Assembly: GCF_024622505.1 (NCBI RefSeq)
Contig: NZ_JANKAS010000020.1
Coordinates: 1-37,259 of the forward strand
Length of the DNA stretch: 37,259 bases
DNA from: Irregularibacter muris
GTDB lineage: Bacteria > Bacillota > Clostridia > Eubacteriales > Garciellaceae
Direction of reading: 5' to 3'
The notes beneath the pieces are model-generated. The model saw nothing but the letters and a program-made list of their open reading frames with translations. It was not told the DNA's origin and did no database searches. This document shows positions 24,601-32,733 of the stretch, piece by piece. A program made the translations under genes and the position numbers. Within the stretch, counting starts at the first letter, position 1. Each line of letters begins with the position of its first letter.

Positions 24601-25191
24601 ATGAATTTAAAGGAATTTTTAGATTATTTAAATAGTGGTCTTCCGGTTATTGGAGGGTCAGAAGTGCACATGTTTATGCATGGAATAAGTCAAGAAGCCT
24701 TGAGAATTACAACCGAGCTGAACAACAATTATCATGTGCCAGAAGAAGTCCATGCCTTAATGGAAAGACTTACAGGCAGAGAAATTGATGAATCCTTCGC
24801 TATGTTTCCGCCCTTTTATACAGACTGTGGAAAAAACATTACTATAGGAAAAAATGTGTTTATCAATGCTGGGTGTAAGTTTCAGGATCAGGGAGGCATC
24901 ACCATTGGAGATGGAGCCTTGATTGGGCATAACGTAGTCATGGCAACCCTCAACCATGACCATGCATCTGAGAATAGGGGGACTATGCATCCTGCACCTA
25001 TTGTGGTTGGTAAAAATGTGTGGGTGGGCTCTAATGCAACAATTCTTCCTGGAGTAACTATTGGAGATGGAGCTATTATTGCAGCGGGAGCAGTGGTGAC
25101 AAAGAATGTCCCCACAAACACTATTGTTGGCGGTGTTCCAGCCAAATTTATTAAGAAAATTCATCATTCTAAGGAGGAAAATAATGAGTAA
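24601..25191 (+). CDS. Hexapeptide-repeat (LbH) O-acetyltransferase, maltose/galactoside type
   Basis: A 196-aa trimeric left-handed beta-helix acetyltransferase. After an N-terminal helical part (to ~70, with [20 protein letters not shown] typical of the Mac/LacA group) come hexapeptide turns [45 protein letters not shown] and [15 protein letters not shown], then [12 protein letters not shown]. The catalytic His should be in NHDH. The acceptor is a sugar or similar hydroxyl, not determinable. ATG 24580 is an alternative start. It overlaps the next gene by 8 bases, so cotranslation with the reductase is likely. Confidence 0.88.
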   Translation: MNLKEFLDYLNSGLPVIGGSEVHMFMHGISQEALRITTELNNNYHVPEEVHALMERLTGREIDESFAMFPPFYTDCGKNITIGKNVFINAGCKFQDQGGITIGDGALIGHNVVMATLNHDHASENRGTMHPAPIVVGKNVWVGSNATILPGVTIGDGAIIAAGAVVTKNVPTNTIVGGVPAKFIKKIHHSKEENNE

Positions 25192-25723
25192 AGAAGTTTT
25201 GATTATTTCAACAAGCCCTCGAAAGGGTGGAAATTCTGCCACCTTAGCCAAAGAGTTTGCAAAAGGTGCCAAAGAAGCAGGAAATAAGGTAGAGATGGTT
25301 AGTCTACATGATAAGACCATAGGCTTTTGTAAAGGCTGTCTTGTCTGTCAAAAAACAAAGCGCTGTGTCATTGGTGACGATGCGGATATTATCGCACAGA
25401 AGATGCTGACCGCTGAAGTTATTGTCTTTGCCACACCAGTCTATTTTTACGGAATGAGCGGACAGATGAAAACCATGTTAGACCGCTCTAACCCTTTATA
25501 TCCCTCTGACTATGCTTTCCGTGATATCTATCTGCTGGCAACTGCGGCAGAGGAAGAAGAAAGTGCAATAGATGGTACAATCAAGGGTCTACAGGGCTGG
25601 ATTGATTGTTTTAAAAAATCAAGATTAAAAGGAGTTGTGCGTGGCAACAGTCTGTTTAATGTGGAGGATGTTAAAGAGAATCCTGCTCTAATGGAAGCCT
25701 ATGAATTAGGTAAGGCGCTTTAG
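25184..25723 (+). CDS. NADPH-dependent FMN reductase / flavodoxin-like protein
   Basis: A 179-aa flavodoxin-fold protein. The phosphate-binding loop is [18 protein letters not shown] (residues 7-24). A cysteine-bearing stretch, [18 protein letters not shown], follows and is typical of iron-sulfur flavoprotein-like reductases, then [20 protein letters not shown] contacts the flavin ring. A longer frame starts inside the upstream gene, but ATG 25184 follows AAGGAGG directly. Likely reduces a quinone, nitro compound or other small acceptor using FMN; substrate unknown. Similar to the gene at 26269. Confidence 0.9.
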   Translation: MSKEVLIISTSPRKGGNSATLAKEFAKGAKEAGNKVEMVSLHDKTIGFCKGCLVCQKTKRCVIGDDADIIAQKMLTAEVIVFATPVYFYGMSGQMKTMLDRSNPLYPSDYAFRDIYLLATAAEEEESAIDGTIKGLQGWIDCFKKSRLKGVVRGNSLFNVEDVKENPALMEAYELGKAL

Positions 25724-25747
25724 TGGGAAATGGAGTGAATAAATAAA

Positions 25748-26248
25748 ATGAGAAAAACCATGTATATGTTGCTTTCCCTTATATGTGTGATGGCTTTGGT
25801 TGGATGTTCAAGCAATTCTCAATATACTCTAGCTGAACCGGACATACAGGAAGAAATTCCATCAGACCATCAGGATATACAGGCACAAAGTGACACCATG
25901 ACTATTATAAATATTCAGATTGGTAGCAATAGTTTTACGGCAACCCTATATGAGAATGATGCTACACGAGCGTTGCTGGAAAAGTTTCCACTGACATTAA
26001 ACATGGAAGATTTGAATGGAAACGAAAAATTCTACTTTTTTTCAGAGAACTTTCCTACAGAGAGTGAAAGAGTAGGAAATATTGAGACGGGTGATTTAAT
26101 GCTTTACGGCTCGGATTGTCTAGTATTATTCTATGAGAGTTTTTCCACTTCTTACAGTTACACAAAGCTTGGCTCCATTGAAGATGTGACTGGGTTGGCG
26201 GATGCTCTTGGAAAGGGGAATGTCCAAGTGACTTTCAACTTAAATTAG
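25748..26248 (+). CDS. Lipoprotein with cyclophilin-like fold
   Basis: A 166-aa exported lipoprotein. The signal peptide MRKTMYMLLSLICVMALVGC ends in a lipobox with Cys20. After a ~35-residue acidic linker, a cyclophilin-like domain runs from about 50 to the end: INIQIGSNSFTATLYENDAT, then KFPLTLNMEDLNGNEKFYFF, IETGDLMLYGSDCLVLFY and YTKLGSIEDVTGLADAL. This family lacks the catalytic residues of peptidyl-prolyl isomerases and its role is unknown; it often sits beside flavodoxin and LysR genes, as here. It lies within the acetyltransferase/reductase operon. Confidence 0.87.
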   Translation: MRKTMYMLLSLICVMALVGCSSNSQYTLAEPDIQEEIPSDHQDIQAQSDTMTIINIQIGSNSFTATLYENDATRALLEKFPLTLNMEDLNGNEKFYFFSENFPTESERVGNIETGDLMLYGSDCLVLFYESFSTSYSYTKLGSIEDVTGLADALGKGNVQVTFNLN

Positions 26249-26268
26249 GAGAAAGGAAGGATTCACAT

Positions 26269-26814
26269 ATGAGAAACATTTTAGTTTTAGTGGGGAGCGG
26301 TACGAAGAAAGGAAACACTTCCCAATTGGCAGATGCTTTTTGTAAAGGGGCTACAAAAGCCGGGCATCGGGTGCATAAGGTTTTTCTAGGGGACAAAAAG
26401 CTAAGTGGATGTCAAGGCTGTGAAGCTTGCAAGGGAAAAAATCCCATTTGTATCATTAAGGACGATATGCAGGAAATTTATCCATTGATTAACCAATGTG
26501 ACACGATAGTTTTGGCTTCCCCCCTTTATTTCTGGACGATATCAGCAAAAATAAAAGCTTTTATTGAACGTTTATATGCAATTGCAGAAAATGACCAGTT
26601 TCCGCCTAAAGAAACTGTGTTGCTTATGACGGCAGGAGACGATAATTTTTGGACCTTTGAACAGCCGATTTCTTACTACAGTTTTGTTACAAAAGCAATT
26701 AGATGGAAGAACATTGGGATGTGTTTAGCCGGTGGATGCAAGAGTGATCCGAAAAATAAATATATTGATGAAAAATTCTTACAGCGTGCTCACGAGCTTG
26801 GTACAATGATCTAA
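26269..26814 (+). CDS. Flavodoxin-like NAD(P)H-dependent oxidoreductase
   Basis: A 181-aa flavodoxin-fold enzyme with the phosphate loop GSGTKKGNTSQLADAFCKGA, the cysteine pattern LSGCQGCEACKGKNPICI (possible iron-sulfur or redox disulfide site) and the flavin contact ASPLYFWTISAKIKAFIERL. It is a paralogue of the 25184 gene, third after it in the same operon, with SD GGAGAAAGGAAGG. The pair of reductases plus acetyltransferase suggests detoxification or modification of a small redox-active compound under LysR control; that is inference. Confidence 0.9.
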   Translation: MRNILVLVGSGTKKGNTSQLADAFCKGATKAGHRVHKVFLGDKKLSGCQGCEACKGKNPICIIKDDMQEIYPLINQCDTIVLASPLYFWTISAKIKAFIERLYAIAENDQFPPKETVLLMTAGDDNFWTFEQPISYYSFVTKAIRWKNIGMCLAGGCKSDPKNKYIDEKFLQRAHELGTMI

Positions 26815-26892
26815 ATCAAGTAAACTAATAAAATAACCAAATAGTAAGTGTTGCTGGTAATAAAATTGTGGTAATATTAAATTAATAATCAA

Positions 26893-26921
26893 AACAACAG
26901 ACGCCATCGATGCCTGTTGTT
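26893..26921. terminator. Hairpin after the reductase operon
   Basis: Eight-bp stem AACAACAG (26893-26900) with CTGTTGTT (26914-26921), loop 13 bases. No long T run follows, so termination is uncertain. The rest of 26815-27082 shows nothing further. Confidence 0.45.
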
Positions 26922-27082
26922 GCATTCTGCAAATCTTCTTAGAAATTTTTAAGAGAGCATTTCCTCGGAATAGTGTATTTTCATAGAGTCTATCCTTGCT
27001 TAAAAGTGAACTGAAAAATTTAGTATTTTGGAAGACGGCATAGATGTGCAGAGAAATTTAATGATTATATTGGAGGATTATT

Positions 27083-27448
27083 ATGGAAATAAGTACCATA
27101 AAAGAAAAGGATAAAGGAATTGCCATCATACATAGCGACGAGATATTGATAACAGATGTTCAGTCTGCTTTGGATTTTATGGCAACAGTACAGTATGAAA
27201 CAGGCTATAATAGAATAATTTTGGATAAATCCGCAATATGTGAGGACTTTTTTCACTTAAGAACAAAACTTGCAGGTGAAATATTACAAAAATTTATTAA
27301 CTATCATGTGAAATTTGCGATTGTAGGAGACTTTACGGTTTATACAAGTAAAAGTTTAAAGGATTTTATGTATGAGTGTAACCAGGGAAAAGATATATTC
27401 TTCCTCCCAGATGAAAAACAAGCAATTAAAAAATTAAGTGAGAATTAG
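27083..27448 (+). CDS. DUF4180-family protein
   Basis: A 121-aa protein matching the DUF4180 pattern: IKEKDKGIAIIHSDEILITD, then VQSALDFMATVQYETGYNRI, LDKSAICEDFFHLRTKLAGE, KFAIVGDFTVYTSKSLKDFM and FFLPDEKQAIKKL. The fold resembles STAS-like alpha/beta proteins; no enzymatic function is established. SD TTGGAGGA precedes the ATG. Single gene. Confidence 0.85.
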   Translation: MEISTIKEKDKGIAIIHSDEILITDVQSALDFMATVQYETGYNRIILDKSAICEDFFHLRTKLAGEILQKFINYHVKFAIVGDFTVYTSKSLKDFMYECNQGKDIFFLPDEKQAIKKLSEN

Positions 27449-27591
27449 GCTTTGCTAGTTTAATAATGATAACTTAACCCGTTGTACTAGTTAATTTAAA
27501 GAAATTAAGAGGCAGTTAGATTAAAGAGATAAATAAACAGAATTTGATAAGTAGTTTTGAATCAAGGGCATTGATACAGTGGAGGATACAT

Positions 27592-28248
27592 ATGTTATTA
27601 AAAGAAAATATCAAAGGGTTAGATTATTTTAAATTAGCGTTGCTGGCTTTTATGGTGTTAGGTTTGGACGTTATCTTAGCTAGGATAGAACCATTTTTTT
27701 ATGGTCAGCCAGTAAAATTTGATAATTGGACAATTATTTCCCATTGGTCTTTAATTTGTATTCTTTGGTATATAGCTATATTTTTGATGATAAAATATGC
27801 AATAAAAAGATATGGTTTTAAACTGAAGGAGAATATAGCTAGTCTCAAAGTATGGCAGTGGGCAGTTGTTGTTGGTTTGATATTGCTTTCTTGCTTTATT
27901 TCCTATATGAATTGGAATGGATTCAAGATTCTGATAGAATTTAACAATCTTGGAATGTTCAAATTCTCAATGCAATATTTGTATTATTTTTTTGAAACGG
28001 TACTTTTTACTTTGATTATTGTATTTGGGCAAAAAGCCTTTGAAAAATGGTTCAGGAATGAGAAAATCCCTTATGGCGGTATAATATGTGCATTAACATG
28101 GGGATTAGCACATATGTTTACAAAATCCAGTTTTGAGGCAGGTGTATTAAGTGCCTTTGCTGGATTTGGATTTGGTGCAGTATATTTGCTATTGAATAGA
28201 GACTTAATCAAAACACTTCCTGTTATTTTTTTAATGTTCATTTTTTAA
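27592..28248 (+). CDS. CPBP-family membrane protein with altered active site
   Basis: A 218-aa protein with about six membrane segments (around 12-32, 52-72, 90-110, 130-150, 160-178, 185-215). The last part, IICALTWGLAHMFTKSSFEA, then GVLSAFAGFGFGAVYLLLNR, is the CPBP (Abi/CAAX-protease-like) motif with its His. The first motif, normally EExxxR, reads ETVLFTLIIVFGQKAFEKWF; the paired glutamates are not there, so protease activity is doubtful. A frame from TTG 27544 exists; ATG 27592 with SD TGGAGGAT is preferred. The C-terminus is short and ends hydrophobic. Confidence 0.8.
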   Translation: MLLKENIKGLDYFKLALLAFMVLGLDVILARIEPFFYGQPVKFDNWTIISHWSLICILWYIAIFLMIKYAIKRYGFKLKENIASLKVWQWAVVVGLILLSCFISYMNWNGFKILIEFNNLGMFKFSMQYLYYFFETVLFTLIIVFGQKAFEKWFRNEKIPYGGIICALTWGLAHMFTKSSFEAGVLSAFAGFGFGAVYLLLNRDLIKTLPVIFLMFIF

Positions 28249-28410
28249 AACGAATGAGTATAATAGGAGCACTATAAATTCCAATTTATCCAAAGAACCC
28301 ATAATACAATAATCGTCATCTATCCTTTCTATATAATAGGAGCAATAATATATAGAAGATAAATTTATTGACATTTACGCTATGTAAAAGTTTATAATCA
28401 TTTTGTGATA

Positions 28411-28458
28411 AAAAGACGACTCACCTTTCATTTTAAAAATGTGAGTCATCTTTTCTTG
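28411..28458. terminator. Bidirectional terminator between convergent genes
   Basis: Fourteen-bp stem AAAAGACGACTCAC (28411-28424) with GTGAGTCATCTTTT (28441-28454), one G-T mismatch, 16-base loop, A run before and T run after. It would end both the CPBP gene and, on the minus strand, the zinc-transport operon. The remaining 28249-28529 is non-coding. Confidence 0.8.
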
Positions 28459-28529
28459 CTTATCCATCAATGCTGTTCTTTTTAGTAATAGGCCAATGGG
28501 CATGAATGTTGCTCGAATGACTAGAAAAA

Positions 28530-29093
28530 TTAGTGGGATACATATTCCGCACCCCTGGTAGGTAAAACCTTCAAACTGGATAATCGGAGGCGTAGATACT
28601 GGTGGCCGCTTTCTTCGTAGGTTTCCAGTATACCCACAGCCTCTACCCAATCATTTTGATTGGGGTATTCGCCATCCCACGTGACTTCAAACCCCGCGTC
28701 ACCATCCGTACCGCAACAACCAGGGCCATAGCGAATGACGTAGTAGTATGTCTCACCGGTTTCCTCCCAAGTGAATAGATCAAAAATACCTTCATATTTA
28801 ATGGTTTTGCCTAAATAATCCTCACCATTTAAGTAGATGTCATTGGTCTGGGCGATGAACATTTTTTCTTTTATTTCAATGACTTCTGAACTTTTATTAT
28901 CTGTAGGTGGAGTTTCATCAATCGGCAATTCAACATCCCCATTTTCTTTTTCAGGAGATATGCTTGCATCCTCTGAAGGAGAAATCGCTTGGGTACCACC
29001 ATTATTCCTTACCGGCTCCTGTTGTGGTTCTTGATTACAACCAGATAACAAAAACAAACAGATAATCAATATGATCATTAAAAGTTTTTTCAT
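28530..29093 (-). CDS. Lipoprotein at the end of the zinc-uptake operon (DUF1980/TIGR03943-like)
   Basis: A 187-aa lipoprotein with signal KKLLMIILIICLFLLSGC (Cys19) and a proline/glutamate-rich linker to ~70. The domain after it (YLGKTIKYEGIFDLFTWEET, IRYGPGCCGTDGDAGFEVTW, WVEAVGILETYEESG) resembles the C-terminal OB-like part of DUF1980 (TIGR03943) proteins, which go with putative permeases and metal genes; the vicinal Cys-Cys could bind metal. Its ATG overlaps the znuB stop (ATGA), so it is translationally coupled to zinc uptake. ATG 29093 with SD GAGAGGG is preferred over a longer frame inside znuB. Confidence 0.75.
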   Translation of the reverse strand: MKKLLMIILIICLFLLSGCNQEPQQEPVRNNGGTQAISPSEDASISPEKENGDVELPIDETPPTDNKSSEVIEIKEKMFIAQTNDIYLNGEDYLGKTIKYEGIFDLFTWEETGETYYYVIRYGPGCCGTDGDAGFEVTWDGEYPNQNDWVEAVGILETYEESGHQYLRLRLSSLKVLPTRGAEYVSH

Positions 29094-29917
29094 GAGATTA
29101 CCCTCTCTTTGAGTACATTTGCCAGCCAAAAGAGTAGCAGTGCCACGATATTGACAATGACAATGCTGGCTCCTGTGGGGGTCTCGTATATATATGAGGC
29201 TACGACACCTATAAAAAAGCAAGTTACCGATACAACTGCCGAGCAAAGGGTGACGGTCTTAAACCGTTTGCAGACGCGCATGGATATCAGTGCAGGGAAA
29301 ATAATGAGGCTTGAAATCAGCATAGCGCCCATCATCCTCATACCAAGGACAATGGTAATGGCCGTCAGAAAAGCAATAAGCATATTGTAAAGTCCTGTTT
29401 TGGTTCCGGTTGCCTTAGCAAAGGTTTCATCAAAGGTTACTGCAAAAATTTTGTTGTAAAAGAAGATGAAAAGCACCATAACGATAATGGCAAGAATGAC
29501 GCTTAAAGTTACGTCGTCTTTGCTCATGGCAAGAATGCTACCAAACAAATAGTTGCAAACGTCTGTATTCATTCCAGTGGTCATGGAAATGACCACCGCG
29601 CCGATGGCCAGTGAGCTTGTGGAGATCAGTGCGATGGCGGCGTCGCCCTTGATTTTGCTGTTTTCGCTAATGCGTAGGAGGAAAAAAGCTGCCAACACCA
29701 CAATGGGTATGGAAACGGTGAGGGGTGCGGCATTCATGGCCATGGCGATGGCCAGTGTTCCAAAGCCCACATGGGAAAGTCCATCGCCAATCATGGAGTA
29801 CCTCTTGAGTACGAGACTTACGCCGAGTAAGGCGGCACATAATGAAACCAGCAGTCCCACAACGACCGCTCGGACAAGAAATGTATAGGAAAACATTTCC
29901 ACCAAGGTATTAAGCAT
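29090..29917 (-). CDS. znuB: Zinc/manganese ABC transporter permease ZnuB-type
   Basis: A 275-aa ABC-3 family integral membrane protein with about eight membrane segments, dimeric in the complete transporter. Diagnostic parts are LVLKRYSMIGDGLSHVGFGT, then LAIAMAMNAAPL near residue 45, ISTSSLAIGAVVI, and the coupling-helix region FDETFAKATGTKTGLYNMLI, then GMRMMGAMLISSLIIFPALI. The ATG at 29917 has SD GGGAGGTG and overlaps the end of znuC by 8 bases. No damage seen. Zn rather than Mn is inferred from the ZinT domain and His-rich neighbours. Confidence 0.92.
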   Translation of the reverse strand: MLNTLVEMFSYTFLVRAVVVGLLVSLCAALLGVSLVLKRYSMIGDGLSHVGFGTLAIAMAMNAAPLTVSIPIVVLAAFFLLRISENSKIKGDAAIALISTSSLAIGAVVISMTTGMNTDVCNYLFGSILAMSKDDVTLSVILAIIVMVLFIFFYNKIFAVTFDETFAKATGTKTGLYNMLIAFLTAITIVLGMRMMGAMLISSLIIFPALISMRVCKRFKTVTLCSAVVSVTCFFIGVVASYIYETPTGASIVIVNIVALLLFWLANVLKERVIS

Positions 29918-30620
29918 TTTGCGCACCTCCCAAAAAGCCCCTTCCAATACTAGATTTGGCATATTCCTCCGCCGTGCCGAAAAAGGCCTGCTGGTTTTTC
30001 AGGTGCAAAATAGAACCGGCGTATTTAACTGCGCTCTGAATGTCATGGGACACCATGATAATGGTAATGCCCGTATCTTTGTTTATCTTTTCAATGAGAA
30101 AGTACAATTCCTGCGTGACAAGGGGGTCCAGGCCGGCTACTGGCTCATCTAATAGGAGAACCTTTTGTGTAGCGCAAAGTGCCCGGGCCAGCAGCACTCG
30201 CTGCTGCTGACCTCCGGACAGTTCCCGATAACACCTCTTGCGTATATTTTCAATACCCAGTCGGCTCAGATTTTCCTCTACAACCCTTTTGTCATTTTGG
30301 GTGTAAAAAGGGCGGATACCTCGCATACTCAGCCGACCGGATAGAACCACTTCATATACGCTTGCGGGAAAGTCTTTCTGCACGGCGGTTTGTTGGGGCA
30401 AATAACCCATTTCGCTTCTTTTCAGTCCTTGGTTAAAAGATAAATCTCCCTTGAAGGGTTGCTTTAACCGAAGCAACCCCTTTATCAATGTACTTTTCCC
30501 AGAACCATTTTCACCAACGATACACAAATAGTCTCCGCAGTTTACCGAAAAATTCAACCCACTAACTACGGTATTCCCATCGTAAGCGAAGGAGACATTA
30601 TTACAGCTAATTAATTCCAT
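29910..30620 (-). CDS. znuC: Zinc ABC transporter ATPase ZnuC-type
   Basis: A 236-aa ABC ATPase that drives metal import. Walker A GENGSGKST (37-45), Q loop GYLPQQTAVQKDFPASVYEV (typical of metal ABC ATPases), signature LSGGQQQR, Walker B VLLLDEPVAGLD and switch His in MVSHD are all intact. It begins one base into the znuA stop (TAATG) and overlaps znuB, giving tight coupling of the three subunits. Cytoplasmic, bound to the permease. Confidence 0.94.
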   Translation of the reverse strand: MELISCNNVSFAYDGNTVVSGLNFSVNCGDYLCIVGENGSGKSTLIKGLLRLKQPFKGDLSFNQGLKRSEMGYLPQQTAVQKDFPASVYEVVLSGRLSMRGIRPFYTQNDKRVVEENLSRLGIENIRKRCYRELSGGQQQRVLLARALCATQKVLLLDEPVAGLDPLVTQELYFLIEKINKDTGITIIMVSHDIQSAVKYAGSILHLKNQQAFFGTAEEYAKSSIGRGFLGGAQNA

Positions 30621-32137
30621 TATTTCAGTGCCTCCTTCAAATTATCCACATTCTGTGTCATTAAATCCAAATACCCAATACCGCTTTCAAAATCATCCTT
30701 TGTAATGTTGTGGCAAGAATGAAAAAGCAGTTTTTTTGCACCTGTGGATTCACAGATGCTGTCCGCCATTTTCTCGTTGGAAAGCTCAATATGGAATACC
30801 GTGGGAATATTTTCATCCTTTACTTTGTCAATGAGGAAAGCAATGGTAGCTGCACTTGCTTCAGTTTCTGTGGAACAGCCAGAAAAAGCCGCGAAATAAT
30901 TGAGTCCATAGGCCTCTGTAAAGTAACGGAATGGGAAGCGGTCCCCAAATATGAGCGTCTTTCGGTTGCCTGCCGACACGGCTTCCTTAAATGCATTATC
31001 CAGATTGCCCAGCTTTTCCAGGTAAGTGGCAGTATTGTGCTCATATACAGAGGCGTTTGCATTGTCTAAGGTGCAGAGCTTGTCGGATAAAGCTTGCACG
31101 ATTGTCATTGCATTTTTAGGAGAAGTCCAAACATGTTCGTCATATTCGGCCTCATGGGCGTGATCGTGATCGAGAAGTGCCTCTTTAATATCTTCGGCTG
31201 TGGCCCCTGAGGGATAGTAGGTGGGCGCCCAATTCTCAGCATCAATTAGGGCATCTATACTTTCACTTCCGTATCTTAAATGGAAATGGGGTAATTCGTC
31301 TTCGTGCTCATGCTCATCATGGTCCTGGGGCTTGATTGCATGATCACTGAATGCTAAATAAGTGGGCAGTTTTTCAGAAGGCTTGGAAATCTGATAGACA
31401 TACCAGACGTTGCTGATTTCCCCTTCATCATTGTAAACAGGCCGGTACTCAACGTAAGAGTATTCTCCGCTAACATTACCGACATCAGTAGAAATAGTCA
31501 GACCGGTATCAGTGATCTCAATGGTTTTATATTCTGTGGCGCGTTTTTGAAGAAAGTCTGTCTTTTCTTCTGCTGGAGTTTTTTCGTTCTTTTCGGCAGT
31601 AGCCGCAATATATTCATCCAGTGTTCCGTCCTCAAAATAAGGCAGAACCGATTGCCATGAACCTTTGAATTCCTCCAGTGGACGAGCTTCAATGTCTTCT
31701 GCATGGATTTCGTGGCTATGTTCATGGCCATGGTCATCCTCCATGCCCTCAACCATTTCTTCCTCTACAGTATCGACCAAATCCATAAGAGACACAATTT
31801 CCATGTTGCTTGTATCCATGGAATCCAGAATTTCGTCTATCCAAGCGTCAGATTCGCCGCCCACATAAATGAACATATCACAGTTTTGTATTCTGATTAT
31901 GTCCTGGGGTGTAGGCTCAAAGGAATGGCTTTCAGCACCGGGAGATAAAAGCATAGTCAAATTTACGTTATCTCCGGCGATTTGCCTAATAAAATCATAC
32001 TGTGGAAAAATGGTAGCAACAACATTGACTTTGTCACTATCATCTTCATTGGTACCAGCCGGATTATTCTTGGTGCAAGCGGTAAAAAGTACCGTTGTCA
32101 TCATGATAATCAAAACAATTGATAGAATACGTTTCAT
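30620..32137 (-). CDS. znuA: Zinc-binding lipoprotein ZnuA with an inserted ZinT domain
   Basis: A 505-aa lipoprotein (lipobox LFTAC, Cys21). The ZnuA N-lobe runs 38-130 with His71 in ESHSFEPTPQDI. A His-rich loop (DHGHEHSHEIH, 135-145) leads into a whole ZinT domain, 151-323: EEFKGSWQSVLPYF, TEYKTIEITDTGLTI, FSDHAIKP (His266), HFHLRYG (His284, His286), NWAPTYYP. A second His-rich stretch leads back to the ZnuA C-lobe, YDEHVWTSP (His335), FGDRFPFRYF (Asp399) and FHIELSNEK (Glu451). So ZinT sits between the two lobes. In streptococcal AdcA the ZinT domain follows ZnuA at the C-terminus. Both zinc sites look complete. It captures zinc outside the membrane and hands it to ZnuBC. Confidence 0.93.
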   Translation of the reverse strand: MKRILSIVLIIMMTTVLFTACTKNNPAGTNEDDSDKVNVVATIFPQYDFIRQIAGDNVNLTMLLSPGAESHSFEPTPQDIIRIQNCDMFIYVGGESDAWIDEILDSMDTSNMEIVSLMDLVDTVEEEMVEGMEDDHGHEHSHEIHAEDIEARPLEEFKGSWQSVLPYFEDGTLDEYIAATAEKNEKTPAEEKTDFLQKRATEYKTIEITDTGLTISTDVGNVSGEYSYVEYRPVYNDEGEISNVWYVYQISKPSEKLPTYLAFSDHAIKPQDHDEHEHEDELPHFHLRYGSESIDALIDAENWAPTYYPSGATAEDIKEALLDHDHAHEAEYDEHVWTSPKNAMTIVQALSDKLCTLDNANASVYEHNTATYLEKLGNLDNAFKEAVSAGNRKTLIFGDRFPFRYFTEAYGLNYFAAFSGCSTETEASAATIAFLIDKVKDENIPTVFHIELSNEKMADSICESTGAKKLLFHSCHNITKDDFESGIGYLDLMTQNVDNLKEALK

Positions 32138-32171
32138 AGAATAAACCTCCTTATTTTCTTAAATTTGGGCG

Positions 32172-32227
32172 CAAAAAAGCAAGGGAATACTATACCAAAA
32201 ATAAAATGAGCCTAGTATTCTCTTGCT
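32172..32227 (-). terminator. Strong terminator (or attenuator) between the His-rich gene and znuA
   Basis: On the minus strand a 15-bp stem AGCAAGAGAATACTA / TAGTATTCCCTTGCT (32227-32213 with 32192-32178, one G-U pair) and 20-base loop is followed by TTTTTT. It lies 11 bases after the His-rich gene and only 40 bases before the znuA start, leaving almost no room for a separate znuA promoter, so partial read-through or regulated termination is likely. Confidence 0.8.
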
Positions 32228-32237
32228 GGAGGTTATT

Positions 32238-32555
32238 CTAATTGTTTAAACGAACTTTTAATGAAACAAGTGTATGAAATCTCACTCTAGGGGAGACTGT
32301 GTTGACTGTTATTGTGAGGATAAGAAGCGTGCTTAGCGCCGTCACCGAAGCAAGAATGGTGGTAAAAATGTTTTTAAGTAGGTGATGGACTGTACCAAGC
32401 TGTGCACAGGTAGCACAGGTGCCTTCTGGGCCATGATGATCATGCTCGTGATCGGCATGGGTAAACAGAAACACTGCGGAAAGAGAGGTGGCAAAGACAA
32501 AGGCAATAAGCAGTAGCATGGCAATGGTTCTCTTGTTCGTATTATTCTTAAACAT
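32238..32555 (-). CDS. His-rich small membrane protein, zinc-operon associated
   Basis: A 105-aa protein with two hydrophobic segments, about 10-30 (IAMLLLIAFVFATSLSAVFL) and 62-86 (TTILASVTALSTLLILTITV), joined by an outward loop HADHEHDHHGPEGTCATCAQ rich in His and with two Cys, an evident metal-binding stretch. Small proteins of this design commonly precede znuABC in clostridia; a metal sensor or chaperone role is inferred. SD AAGGAGC. It starts 45 bases downstream of the tRNA-Leu on the same strand, with no terminator visible between. Confidence 0.75.
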   Translation of the reverse strand: MFKNNTNKRTIAMLLLIAFVFATSLSAVFLFTHADHEHDHHGPEGTCATCAQLGTVHHLLKNIFTTILASVTALSTLLILTITVNTVSPRVRFHTLVSLKVRLNN

Positions 32556-32600
32556 GCTTATTTGCTCCTTTCCGAAATACCCTGTATTTAATATCCATTA

Positions 32601-32687
32601 TGGTGCGGAAAGGGGGACTCGAACCCCCATGAGTATTAGCTCACTAGAACCTGAATCTAGCGCGTCTGCCAATTCCGCCATTTCCGC
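32601..32687 (-). tRNA. tRNA-Leu (anticodon CAG)
   Basis: On the minus strand GCGGAAA (acceptor) opens a long-variable-arm tRNA closing with TTTCCGC, discriminator A and encoded CCA (32603-32601). The D arm is GGCGGAATTGGCAGACGC, the anticodon stem-loop CTAGATTCAGGTTCTAG gives anticodon CAG, the extra arm is TGAGCTAATACTCA, and the T arm GGGGGTTCGAGTCCCCC is perfect. Length with CCA is 87 nt. Confidence 0.96.
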
Positions 32688-32704
32688 ATATACTTTTAAT
32701 ATAT

Positions 32705-32733
32705 ATACTATTATAAGGATATTTTTATGTCAA
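32705..32733 (-). promoter_or_regulatory. Promoter of tRNA-Leu
   Basis: Minus strand TTGACA (32733-32728), 17-base spacer, TAGTAT (32710-32705), 17 bases before the tRNA 5' end. It may also serve the His-rich and znu genes downstream if no terminator intervenes. Confidence 0.6.

Noticed and set aside
24757-25320. 187-codon minus-strand frame across the acetyltransferase gene
   Set aside because: Shadow of the hexapeptide repeats; crosses two coupled genes and has no ribosome site.
28375-28650. 91-codon minus-strand frame downstream of the zinc operon
   Set aside because: It overlaps the end of the lipoprotein gene in another frame and runs through the terminator hairpin; no SD and no protein-like pattern.
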